A stretch of 20,859 nt of DNA from a virus. The notes beneath the pieces are model-generated. The model saw nothing but the letters and a program-made list of their open reading frames with translations. It was not told the origin of the DNA and ran no database searches. The stretch spans positions 1-20,859 of the IMG/VR virus record IMGVR_UViG_3300042892_000324; one strand, given 5' to 3'. The position numbers and the translations under genes are program-made. How positions within the stretch are numbered: position 1 is the first letter of the stretch; each line of letters begins with the position of its first letter. Positions 9,900-17,883 of the stretch are shown piece by piece.

Positions 9900-10727
9900 A
9901 TGACCTATCCACTATATTCCAGTCCATTGACTCTAATCCAGATCGACGACTACAACACCATCTACAACAATGTGGAAGAAATTCTGGGCACGGGCATAGA
10001 TGGCTATGGGTTGACCTGGCTGAACAGTGTGCCCGTGACCAATCGCAACAGGGTCACAGCCCAGGGTTGGCATAACTTGATTGCTGACATTAATCAAATA
10101 CATCTTCACGTACTAAACGTCACTACATCAACAGTGGGCCCCACAACAGGCACTACCCTGGTCTCCACAGCCACACATAATGATCTACACTACAGAGCTC
10201 TTTGGCTCTTGGACGATGTGCGTCGGTACACTTGCCATCCTAGCCAGTACTTCTCAGATGGTGGTAATACTATAGATCGCACAGGCGCTGTGACCACAAG
10301 CCCTTATAGAGGGGGTGTTAGTACCAGTACAACTACATCATGGGTTGGGGAAATCAGCCATGTGGTCACGGCCAGTTGGACTACTAGCCTGCTAGGTCAC
10401 TATTTCTTTAACACTGGGGGTGAGTTTGTTTGGAGCAGTTTCTACGATGACACCACGGGGGTCAACGATCTAGATCAGGAGTGGGCTGCATTTATACTCT
10501 ATATACAGGATACCCAGAACTGGAAATATACCAGAACACAGTGGCGCGACACAGCCTGGCCCACTACCAGTACCTACTGGACCAGTGGTACCCTGCAGAT
10601 CAGCATGGTAGCACAAAAGGACGTTAACACCGGCAAGGGTGTGGAATTTACCATAACCTATACAGATACCACGGCTCCTGGCTTTATCATCACGCCCAAG
10701 ACCCATTTTGAGAACATCGTACTATAA
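9900..10727 (+). CDS. Phage virion or fibre-type structural protein
   Basis: A 275-aa protein starting MTYPLYSSPLTLIQIDDYNT. It is rich in Thr, Ser, Gly and aromatics with few Lys or Cys, as in virion proteins. A central motif GHYFFNTGGEFVWSS (about 176-190) and the following block ending EWAAFILYIQDTQ resemble a segment I know from structural proteins of large aquatic phages. No catalytic motif or signal peptide. The ATG at 9900 is the first in frame, with no clear ribosome-binding site. Composition is near 50% G+C (30 of 60 bases at 9961-10020), unlike the genes after 11.2 kb. It heads the plus-strand block. Confidence 0.68.
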   Translation: MTYPLYSSPLTLIQIDDYNTIYNNVEEILGTGIDGYGLTWLNSVPVTNRNRVTAQGWHNLIADINQIHLHVLNVTTSTVGPTTGTTLVSTATHNDLHYRALWLLDDVRRYTCHPSQYFSDGGNTIDRTGAVTTSPYRGGVSTSTTTSWVGEISHVVTASWTTSLLGHYFFNTGGEFVWSSFYDDTTGVNDLDQEWAAFILYIQDTQNWKYTRTQWRDTAWPTTSTYWTSGTLQISMVAQKDVNTGKGVEFTITYTDTTAPGFIITPKTHFENIVL

Positions 10728-10742
10728 AAGAGAACAACATAT

Positions 10743-11567
10743 ATGGCAGCGGGAAACTTTAAACTATACAACAACAGTGCAAACACCATCACTGTTACCA
10801 CATTCTCTTTTACAATTGACAACACTAAGATACTGCAACACGCGAATCTCACAGTATTTGGAGAGGGCAGTGACATTACCACAACGCCCATTACCCTGGC
10901 TAGTCCGTTGGTGTTGCCCCCACGTACATACAGTTCTGAATTTACCACATTCCATACTTCGGCCACACTGGTCACAGGTGACTATCTCAGTGTTTTAACA
11001 GTGTCTGGTCAGTACCCGGACGCTAGTTCAACTACTACATCAGAGACCACAACAGTGCGTATTTCTGGAACATCGCAGCCAGACCCAGAAGTTCCTTACA
11101 CACCTACAGGTGACGGCGCTGGCGACGGTGGTGTTTCTTGTGCTGACAGCAACAGTAGTAGTTGCTCGGCCAGCGGCAGCGGCAGCGGCAGCGCCGGTGC
11201 TTGCGTAGTAGCAACAGCGTTGACTACCGCTGGCACTTGGTCTTTATCTGAAAAAATGGAATTAGTAAAGTGGTGCGAAAATGCTTTACATGATACAATG
11301 TTAGGTGAAACATTTCGACGCGGTTATCAGGTTATTGGATCAAAAATCATTCTTCCTTTATTGTTTAAAAACGGAACAAGGTGGACATCTAAATATGTAG
11401 AATGGTCATTTACTAATGCTACAAATATGTTACGCGGTAACAGATTTAATAAATTATCTATACCAAATAGTGTTGTTTGGTTAGCGGCAATGACTGTAAC
11501 TGGTGCTGTTGTAAGTAAAAGATATGCAAGAAAATCGTGGATATCCTTATATAGGAAAAACAAATAA
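10743..11567 (+). CDS. Structural protein with CFI-box-like C-terminal domain
   Basis: A 274-aa protein in three parts. Residues 1-118 are a Thr-rich beta domain typical of virion proteins. Residues 119-153 are a Gly/Ser/Cys linker with a DNA-level AGCGGC repeat. Residues 154-274 begin CVVATALTTAGTWSLSEKME and continue ETFRRGYQVIGSKIILP. This matches the CFI-box type C-terminal domain (C-[FV]-[IV]-A-T-A), thought to be a sorting or attachment signal. A hydrophobic stretch (243-257, SVVWLAAMTVTGAVV) followed by a basic tail (KRYARKSWISLYRKNK) fits that idea. Composition changes within the linker. AAGAGA lies upstream of the ATG, 15 nt after the previous stop. Confidence 0.7.
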   Translation: MAAGNFKLYNNSANTITVTTFSFTIDNTKILQHANLTVFGEGSDITTTPITLASPLVLPPRTYSSEFTTFHTSATLVTGDYLSVLTVSGQYPDASSTTTSETTTVRISGTSQPDPEVPYTPTGDGAGDGGVSCADSNSSSCSASGSGSGSAGACVVATALTTAGTWSLSEKMELVKWCENALHDTMLGETFRRGYQVIGSKIILPLLFKNGTRWTSKYVEWSFTNATNMLRGNRFNKLSIPNSVVWLAAMTVTGAVVSKRYARKSWISLYRKNK

Positions 11568-11570
11568 GTC

Positions 11571-13100
11571 ATGGCAAATAATTTTGATACTAATCTAAGA
11601 ATTACCAGTTCACTCGGATTTAGAATATCTGGTGGCGCTGTTAAAGGCCCAGTTCCAACATTAGAGACACTGAAATATCTATGGGAACCAGTTAAGAGGG
11701 CACCTACGGCTGTTACTCAAACAAAGATATTACGAGTAACACCTAATCCCGTTCCTACCTTTGTATTTCCACCAGCTTCGACCAGTACCACAGATCTTGT
11801 TTTGCAAAATCCAACTAACTGGGCAGATTTGTTAAAATGGTACAGTACTGCTACACGACAGACTCTTACCCTACATAATGACGGAAATACTCCTTTGACA
11901 GTGGGGGACACTGATGGTAATGGTATTAAACGATCTTTTCCTAACGGAGTCTTTCCAATATTTCATACTACCAGTTCCTTTGTTATCCCTCCGGGCGGCA
12001 GTCAAAACTTTATTATCTCTTATTATGGAACTGAAGTAGGTCAATATTCTAATTTCTTAAATATTGTTTCTGATTTTGATGCTGTAAACTATAAGATACC
12101 TACATTTCAAAATGTAGAACGTACCTTTAGTATGCGTGTAAGTCCCATCACTGCAACTACCACGGCAACACAGCTAGGAGAACAAGTACGTCAAAGTTTT
12201 GAAATTATGCCCGTATATGATCTAATTGATCAGCCAGATGTACTATTAGATTTTACTACATCGTTTGGAAACAACAACCCAGGATGGAGCATCGTTGATA
12301 AAGCCAACAATACCTTTACTGTAAGATTGCGTGTGCTAGAGCTAAACAACACACCCGGAACCTATACTAACAATGTAACTATTGCATCTGAAGGCGGTGT
12401 TGGAATTAACTCTGTAGTCACAGTCACTAACATAGTTAATGTAGCTATTGACCTTTCGAGATTTGAATCCTTGGGTTATTGGGTAAGTCCTGCTGCACCG
12501 TATAACAGTGTTATAGGAATGAGTTACGACAAGATTGATCAAGTTAAAGTTCTTACCATAGGTGTAGGTACAGGTGGAGATGGCACAGATTTATATGGTG
12601 CTGGTGGTCAAGTCTTTACAGCAACCAGCACATTGGGCTATCTTGCCACAGCTACAGACTATCCGTATAGTGGATGGGCCACTGTATATAGATTCCCGTT
12701 ATCGTCTACTGGACCTGTACAGCATCTCAGTAGCGCCACAAATAGTGACGGCCTGCCACTGTATAAGGTAAAGAGTACACCAGGATTGGACTACGAAACA
12801 TCTTTTGGTTTAGAATCTTCTGTAGGATCTATGTTCATTGTCAATGACGACGGCAACGGAAACGTTAATGTTTCATTAAATCAGTTGAGGGACATATCGG
12901 ATCTTAACAGTGATTTTGATACAACACTAAAAAATCTAACTAGAGCATTCCATTATTATTCGAATGTTGATACTCCGCCTAGGTATTACCAGTTAGACTC
13001 CGGCGCTATACTTGATGGAACAGTGACACGTAAATTTATAGGATTTGACAATTCGGGTACAGTACTGACCAGCATTGTGTCGCTGCCTAAGAGTTTCTAA
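11571..13100 (+). CDS. Large virion-type protein with ASH/Ig-like domain
   Basis: A 509-aa protein starting MANNFDTNLRITSSLGFRIS. Residues about 97-170 (LTLHNDGNTPLTVGDTDGNG, then FVIPPGGSQNFIISYYGTEV) match the ASH/Hydin-type immunoglobulin fold, with its 'N-x-G-N-x-P-L-x-V' and 'I-P-P-G' signatures. A second similar stretch appears near 205-290. The rest is Gly/Thr/Ser-rich beta sequence. There are no Cys residues and no enzyme motifs. Probably a tail or fibre-associated adhesin. It starts 4 nt after the previous stop with only a distant AGGAAAA. AT-rich, like everything to its right. Confidence 0.68.
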   Translation: MANNFDTNLRITSSLGFRISGGAVKGPVPTLETLKYLWEPVKRAPTAVTQTKILRVTPNPVPTFVFPPASTSTTDLVLQNPTNWADLLKWYSTATRQTLTLHNDGNTPLTVGDTDGNGIKRSFPNGVFPIFHTTSSFVIPPGGSQNFIISYYGTEVGQYSNFLNIVSDFDAVNYKIPTFQNVERTFSMRVSPITATTTATQLGEQVRQSFEIMPVYDLIDQPDVLLDFTTSFGNNNPGWSIVDKANNTFTVRLRVLELNNTPGTYTNNVTIASEGGVGINSVVTVTNIVNVAIDLSRFESLGYWVSPAAPYNSVIGMSYDKIDQVKVLTIGVGTGGDGTDLYGAGGQVFTATSTLGYLATATDYPYSGWATVYRFPLSSTGPVQHLSSATNSDGLPLYKVKSTPGLDYETSFGLESSVGSMFIVNDDGNGNVNVSLNQLRDISDLNSDFDTTLKNLTRAFHYYSNVDTPPRYYQLDSGAILDGTVTRKFIGFDNSGTVLTSIVSLPKSF

Positions 13101-13108
13101 AAGATTCG

Positions 13109-13146
13109 GAAGCATTCTCTACTAAGATAATTAGTAGTAATGCTTC
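13109..13146 (+). promoter_or_regulatory. Hairpin covering the start codon of the fusion enzyme
   Basis: GAAGCATT (13109-13116) pairs with AATGCTTC (13139-13146), and inside it CTACTAA (13119-13125) pairs with TTAGTAG (13131-13137) around a 5-nt loop. The ATG start (13140-13142) is in the outer stem. It follows the virion gene's stop by 8 nt, so it may act as a terminator, a processing site or a translation brake. Confidence 0.65.
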
Positions 13147-15746
13147 TAGATCAATACCCCAAAATCAATACAGACTTAGTTAAAGAAATCCCCTGGGAGG
13201 GAGATGAGCTTTATTATGACCAACAATTGTACAACTTAGGTGAACGCGACACTGAATTTTTAGTGATAAATCCTTACATAAGACATCCAAGTATCTTGAA
13301 CTTTGTAAATTATGTTCCTAAAACTAGAAAATGTATAGTCTGGACATATAAAGGCGAATGGACTGCTAAATTATTCAAAAACGGATGGCATCCTTATCAT
13401 GGATATGAAACTTACGAAATAGAAGTGCTAAACAATTATGTATGGAAAAGAAATCCTGCAATCAGTCATTCTATTACGTTTGATATAAATCCTATAGAAA
13501 ATCATACACATGAGTGGAGTGATTTGGAGTATAAACTAGTTTGGTATATTGATCCTAGAGTAAATCCCTTAGAAGATAAAGTATGGGCATTCAGTTGTGA
13601 AGCAACTAATGTTAAGACTAAAGGCGAAAAAGATATGGGATATGTAATGCCCGATCTAACAGTTACATGGAATCCAGATATACCTAAAATGCAGGTCAAC
13701 ATTGATGAATGCTATCCTGCATTTTGGTCGTTAGACAATGTATCAGTAATTGAATTAGACCCTAATTATAGTCCAGCACCAGCTACATGGATGATTAAAT
13801 TTGAACCTAAACATAAGAAAAGTAGCAAATGGGAGTGGATGGGTACTGTAAGTCCTGAGTTTAAAATTGAACAAAATCCTAGCCTACCAGAAATGCGTTT
13901 TGATTTAGATTACGACATTCCTTGGCACGATCTAGCCTATGAACATATATGGTATCTAGATAAAGAAATAAACGGGGAGAAGGTTTGGGCTTTGAAAATT
14001 ACTCCCAGTGCAGAGATTGTAGGTGTTAAAGAAATGGGAACAGTTACTCCTCTAATTGCTGCAACTATGGATGTGATCTTTATTAGTTACAATGAACCTA
14101 ATGCAGAAGAGAACTGGGCTCGTGTATTAGAAAAAGCCCCACACGCTAAACGAGTAAACGGAGTTGAGGGTATATTTGAAGCACACAAGGCCGCCGCCAA
14201 ATTAGCAATAACAGATATGTTTTTTGTAGTGGACGGTGATGCATATCTCGTAGATGATTGGCAGTTTAATTTCCAGCCTGGAATATTTGATAGAGACTGT
14301 ACATATGTCTGGCATAGTAAGAATCCTCTAAATGATCTAACATACGGATACGGAGGAGTTAAATTATTTCCACGAAAATCTTTAACCAGAGCCAGAAAAT
14401 GGAATACATTGGACCTATCTACAACAATAACATCTAAATTAAAAGTAATCGAAACAGTTAGTAATATTACTGCATTCAATACAGATGAATATTCTACCTG
14501 GCGCAGTGCATTCAGAGAAGTAGTTAAACTATGCGAGACAATTAAACGAGATACTAATGATACAGATGCTATACATAGGCTAGATACATGGAAGACGGTA
14601 GGGTTAGATAAACCATTTGGCAATTATGCAATTGCCGGAGCTAACGCCGCTGTTGCTTTCTTTGATAGGAACTATGATACACCGCAATTGCGACAAATAA
14701 ATAATGGAGAATGGTTATACACAATGTTTAAAAATGAGAAGCCTTCAGTCTTTAATTATAAACCTATTAAGATTGTCAAACAAGAAGAGATTGTAGTTGA
14801 TCCTACAGTATACACAAGATTAGAACACTCAAATCCAGACCACGCAGACTGGTTTGTAGTCAACTGGTGCCTTGGCAATACCTGCAACTTTAGTTGTAGC
14901 TACTGCCCGATAGATCTTCACGATGCATCTATCCCCTGGCCTGACTTAGATGTTATAAAGAACTTCATTATGAAGATCAAGCAGGCACATCCTAGTAAGA
15001 AGATATACTTTGAATTTACAGGCGGTGAAGTTACACTATACAAACACTTTGTTGAACTGTGTCAGTTTTGTACAGAACACGGTGTTAAAGTTGGATTGAT
15101 TAGTAACGGCAGTCGTACATTGCGTTACTGGGAAGAAAATAAACAATACTTTGATCATGTATGTCTAAGTTTTCATCCAGAAGAGGCTGATGAAAAGCAT
15201 TTTATTGAAGTTGTTAAAATTTTAAACAACGATGTACGCACTCATGTCAACATTATGATGAGCCCCGAGAAGTTTGACTTTTGCTATGCCGTGGCGAATA
15301 AGGTTAAGAACTTAGGTAATATATCAATGGCATTGCAACCACTGATACATGACTTTGGTGACACTTTATACGACTATAACGAATTTCAAAAGAAGATATT
15401 TGATAAACAACACGAGTTAATTGTCAAACATATCAAATACACGAAAACGTTTGATTACTATCGAGGCGCAATGGTTAAACTCTTTCCAGACGGCAACAAA
15501 CAAGTATCGAGCGCACAGCGTTTTGTCAGTGACAAAACAAATGACTGGTCTGGTTGGAAATGTTACGCAGGAGTTGAACAATTAATTGTTGATAAAGACG
15601 GTAGTGTTCATAGAGGTTGGTGCAAAGAAGGCGGCATGATTGGGCGTATTACAGACCCTGAATTAAACTTATCGATTGGGCCCGTGGTATGCGGTAGTAC
15701 AATGTGCCATTGCAATTTTGATATTATGTGTACTAAAGAAAAATGA
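13140..15746 (+). CDS. Glycosyltransferase-radical SAM fusion
   Basis: An 868-aa protein in three regions. Residues about 100-305 hold diverged repeats with the pattern MG-x-V-x-P ... NP-x-[IL]-P-x-M-x-[FV]-x-[IL]-D (copies near 166-189 and 234-257, partial ones beside them). Residues about 308-545 look like a GT-A glycosyltransferase: MDVIFISYNEPNAEENW opens the fold and VVDGDAYLVDDW (363-374) holds a DxD-like metal motif. Residues about 570-868 are radical SAM: CNFSCSYC gives C582, C586, C589 (CX3CX2C), and TGGE is at 627-630. Late cysteines (C808, C828, C851, C856, C858, C864) suggest a SPASM-like auxiliary cluster. The product would be a SAM-dependent modification tied to sugar transfer; the substrate is unknown. 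Confidence 0.8.
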   Translation: MLLDQYPKINTDLVKEIPWEGDELYYDQQLYNLGERDTEFLVINPYIRHPSILNFVNYVPKTRKCIVWTYKGEWTAKLFKNGWHPYHGYETYEIEVLNNYVWKRNPAISHSITFDINPIENHTHEWSDLEYKLVWYIDPRVNPLEDKVWAFSCEATNVKTKGEKDMGYVMPDLTVTWNPDIPKMQVNIDECYPAFWSLDNVSVIELDPNYSPAPATWMIKFEPKHKKSSKWEWMGTVSPEFKIEQNPSLPEMRFDLDYDIPWHDLAYEHIWYLDKEINGEKVWALKITPSAEIVGVKEMGTVTPLIAATMDVIFISYNEPNAEENWARVLEKAPHAKRVNGVEGIFEAHKAAAKLAITDMFFVVDGDAYLVDDWQFNFQPGIFDRDCTYVWHSKNPLNDLTYGYGGVKLFPRKSLTRARKWNTLDLSTTITSKLKVIETVSNITAFNTDEYSTWRSAFREVVKLCETIKRDTNDTDAIHRLDTWKTVGLDKPFGNYAIAGANAAVAFFDRNYDTPQLRQINNGEWLYTMFKNEKPSVFNYKPIKIVKQEEIVVDPTVYTRLEHSNPDHADWFVVNWCLGNTCNFSCSYCPIDLHDASIPWPDLDVIKNFIMKIKQAHPSKKIYFEFTGGEVTLYKHFVELCQFCTEHGVKVGLISNGSRTLRYWEENKQYFDHVCLSFHPEEADEKHFIEVVKILNNDVRTHVNIMMSPEKFDFCYAVANKVKNLGNISMALQPLIHDFGDTLYDYNEFQKKIFDKQHELIVKHIKYTKTFDYYRGAMVKLFPDGNKQVSSAQRFVSDKTNDWSGWKCYAGVEQLIVDKDGSVHRGWCKEGGMIGRITDPELNLSIGPVVCGSTMCHCNFDIMCTKEK

Positions 15747-16489
15747 AATATTGTATTGTTGCTGGGCCTCGAAGTGGTAGTACTTGGTTAGAATTTATAT
15801 TGATAGAGCATTTAAAGTCTATCAATATACATCCAACTCGCCTAGGCGAATTTCTTCAACCAGTAGTTGCTAAAAATGAACAGTTTACATTATCTGCTGA
15901 TAACAATATTGTGTATGGAAAAAGACAATGGACAACAGATCAAGAAACATTTGATGGTAGATTATCGATGATACTACACAGTAATCATTATCAATCATTA
16001 ACTATGCGACTATTTCCACAAAATTATTTTTTTAATTTTATAGATTATATAGATGTTGCTAAAAAACTAAAATCTTATAATTTTAAATTTCTTTCTTTAC
16101 ATAGAAATGTATTTTCAAGAGCACTAAGTTGGGCTGTAATGGAGCATACCTCTATCATACACTTGTTTAATGTAAATAATACTCAATATCATACTACCTT
16201 TCAAGGTAAGAAAGAGAAAACTAGTATTGAGCCATTTTATGTATGCCCAATAAACTTTACAAGAATATTGCTAATGGCAGTTCAAGACGATATTAGTAGA
16301 AGGATAATTAATGAGGTAGTCGACGCTGTTGAAGTAGACTATGACAGTTTAGAACAAGATATTCAACAACTTAAAATTACTGTACTTCCTACACAGATAT
16401 ACCCGGTACATGAACTGCCTTATGAATCACTTATTACGAATTATAACCAGTTACTGGACATTTATTACAAACTAAAGAATACTATATGA
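15743..16489 (+). CDS. Sulfotransferase-like P-loop protein
   Basis: A 248-aa protein starting MKYCIVAGPRSGSTWLEFIL. The GPRSGSTWL segment (8-16) matches the 5'-phosphosulfate-binding loop of PAPS-dependent sulfotransferases, and LHRNVFSRALSW (119-130) supplies the Arg (121) and Ser (125) expected at the 3'-phosphate site. The remainder is diverged, as in many phage and marine sulfotransferases. It would move sulfate from PAPS to a sugar, lipid or peptide hydroxyl. The start overlaps the previous stop by four bases (ATGA), so translation is coupled. The catalytic base cannot be assigned by eye. Confidence 0.75.
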   Translation: MKYCIVAGPRSGSTWLEFILIEHLKSINIHPTRLGEFLQPVVAKNEQFTLSADNNIVYGKRQWTTDQETFDGRLSMILHSNHYQSLTMRLFPQNYFFNFIDYIDVAKKLKSYNFKFLSLHRNVFSRALSWAVMEHTSIIHLFNVNNTQYHTTFQGKKEKTSIEPFYVCPINFTRILLMAVQDDISRRIINEVVDAVEVDYDSLEQDIQQLKITVLPTQIYPVHELPYESLITNYNQLLDIYYKLKNTI

Positions 16490-17883
16490 AAACAATACCA
16501 ATAATTCCCGAAGCTCCGACTAGAGGTAATCCAATGGATACCATGTGCGAGTTTAAATGGAACTATCCTATATTTCAAATTGACCGAGGCGAATTTAGAA
16601 GTTGCTGTCGTACCCCGTCAGTGCCTATCCCCGAATCACTTCTAGAAGAGAAAGGTATTAATGCATTTCTCAATAACGATCATCTTGTTAGAAGCAGATT
16701 AGACCTAATCCAGGGAGTGCGACATTCTGATTGTCAGAGTTGCTGGAATCTTGAAGATAGAGGCATGAAAAGTCCGAGAGAGCCTGAGAACTTTTGGAAT
16801 TTTTTAAAAAGAGAACAAGTTATTCCTCGAGATATGGAATATACAGAAGAGAATGTTAGAACAGAATTGGGGAAAATTAATTCACTAGACCATCCTTTTC
16901 TAAAAGCTAAAACTCCTTATATGATGGAAATTAGTTTAGGAAATACATGTGATTTAAAATGTATGTATTGTAATCATCATTATTCAACACAGTGGGCAAC
17001 TGAACTGATCAAGTTAGGAGAACTCACTCAAGAACAGTATGATAGAGAGTTTCCTAAATCTTCATCTAGTTTTGAAGAAAAGTATTGGGAATGGTTTGAC
17101 AAGGTAGGCTGCTGGCATATACATCGTGTTAATATGATTGGGGGAGAACCACTTATCATTCCTGAATTTTATGAATATGTGGAACGTATGGCAAATCGTA
17201 TTACTAGAATTATGCCTATCAAGAAGTTAAGACCAACTCTGTGTATTGTGACAAACCTCAACACTCCAGCAAATTATTTTAATAGGTTCATTGAAAGACT
17301 TCCAAAGATTATTGAAGCATTTGATCTAGAAATATTAATTAGTATGGAATCATTAAATGATAGAGCGGAGTATATTCGAAACGGTATTACATGGAATCGA
17401 TTTAATTCAAATGTAAATAAATTATTATCAATTACTACCACTAAATTCCAAGTTGGATTCTTAATGTCAGTTAGTGCATTGAGTATTGCTACAACAAAAG
17501 ATTTTATTGAATATGCAACTAACTTGTCAGATCAATACAGCAGGCCAATAGGACTAAAGCAGAACATTATTAATTTCCCCTCGTGGCAAAATCCAATGAT
17601 ATTACCTCCAGAGTTTTCCAAGTATCTAAGTGATACTATTGAATACATGGAGCAACATGTATCGAGGATGCCAAACGTTACTGACTTCTTTGGACGATAT
17701 GATCAATACATGATATTTTTAAAGAGCTTGACAGAAAGTATGAAAAACAATACAGGTGATTACACGGCAGACAGGAAGAAGTTCTATGAATGGTATAATA
17801 CATTTGATCAACATCGAAATCTCAATCTCCTTAATACTTTTCCCGAGTATGCAGACTTTTATGAAATGTGTAAAGGATTATAA
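16486..17883 (+). CDS. Radical SAM protein with N-terminal Cys module
   Basis: A 465-aa protein starting MKTIPIIPEAPTRGNPMDTM. Residues 153-162 (NTCDLKCMYC) hold the CX3CX2C cluster motif (C155, C159, C162), and IGGEPLI (218-224) is the GGE motif that contacts SAM. Before the core, C40, C41, C83 and C86 (CRTP, then CQSCWNLEDRG) form a twitch-like auxiliary cluster module placed N-terminally. The C-terminal 100 residues are helical with no further cysteines apart from the last few residues. Such proteins modify peptides, sugars or nucleotides; this substrate is unknown. ATGA overlap with the sulfotransferase gene. Confidence 0.8.
   Translation: MKTIPIIPEAPTRGNPMDTMCEFKWNYPIFQIDRGEFRSCCRTPSVPIPESLLEEKGINAFLNNDHLVRSRLDLIQGVRHSDCQSCWNLEDRGMKSPREPENFWNFLKREQVIPRDMEYTEENVRTELGKINSLDHPFLKAKTPYMMEISLGNTCDLKCMYCNHHYSTQWATELIKLGELTQEQYDREFPKSSSSFEEKYWEWFDKVGCWHIHRVNMIGGEPLIIPEFYEYVERMANRITRIMPIKKLRPTLCIVTNLNTPANYFNRFIERLPKIIEAFDLEILISMESLNDRAEYIRNGITWNRFNSNVNKLLSITTTKFQVGFLMSVSALSIATTKDFIEYATNLSDQYSRPIGLKQNIINFPSWQNPMILPPEFSKYLSDTIEYMEQHVSRMPNVTDFFGRYDQYMIFLKSLTESMKNNTGDYTADRKKFYEWYNTFDQHRNLNLLNTFPEYADFYEMCKGL

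Noticed and set aside
14087-14623. A 178-codon minus-strand frame
   Set aside because: It lies entirely within the fusion enzyme gene, opposite its transferase domain, with no start signals. It is a shadow.
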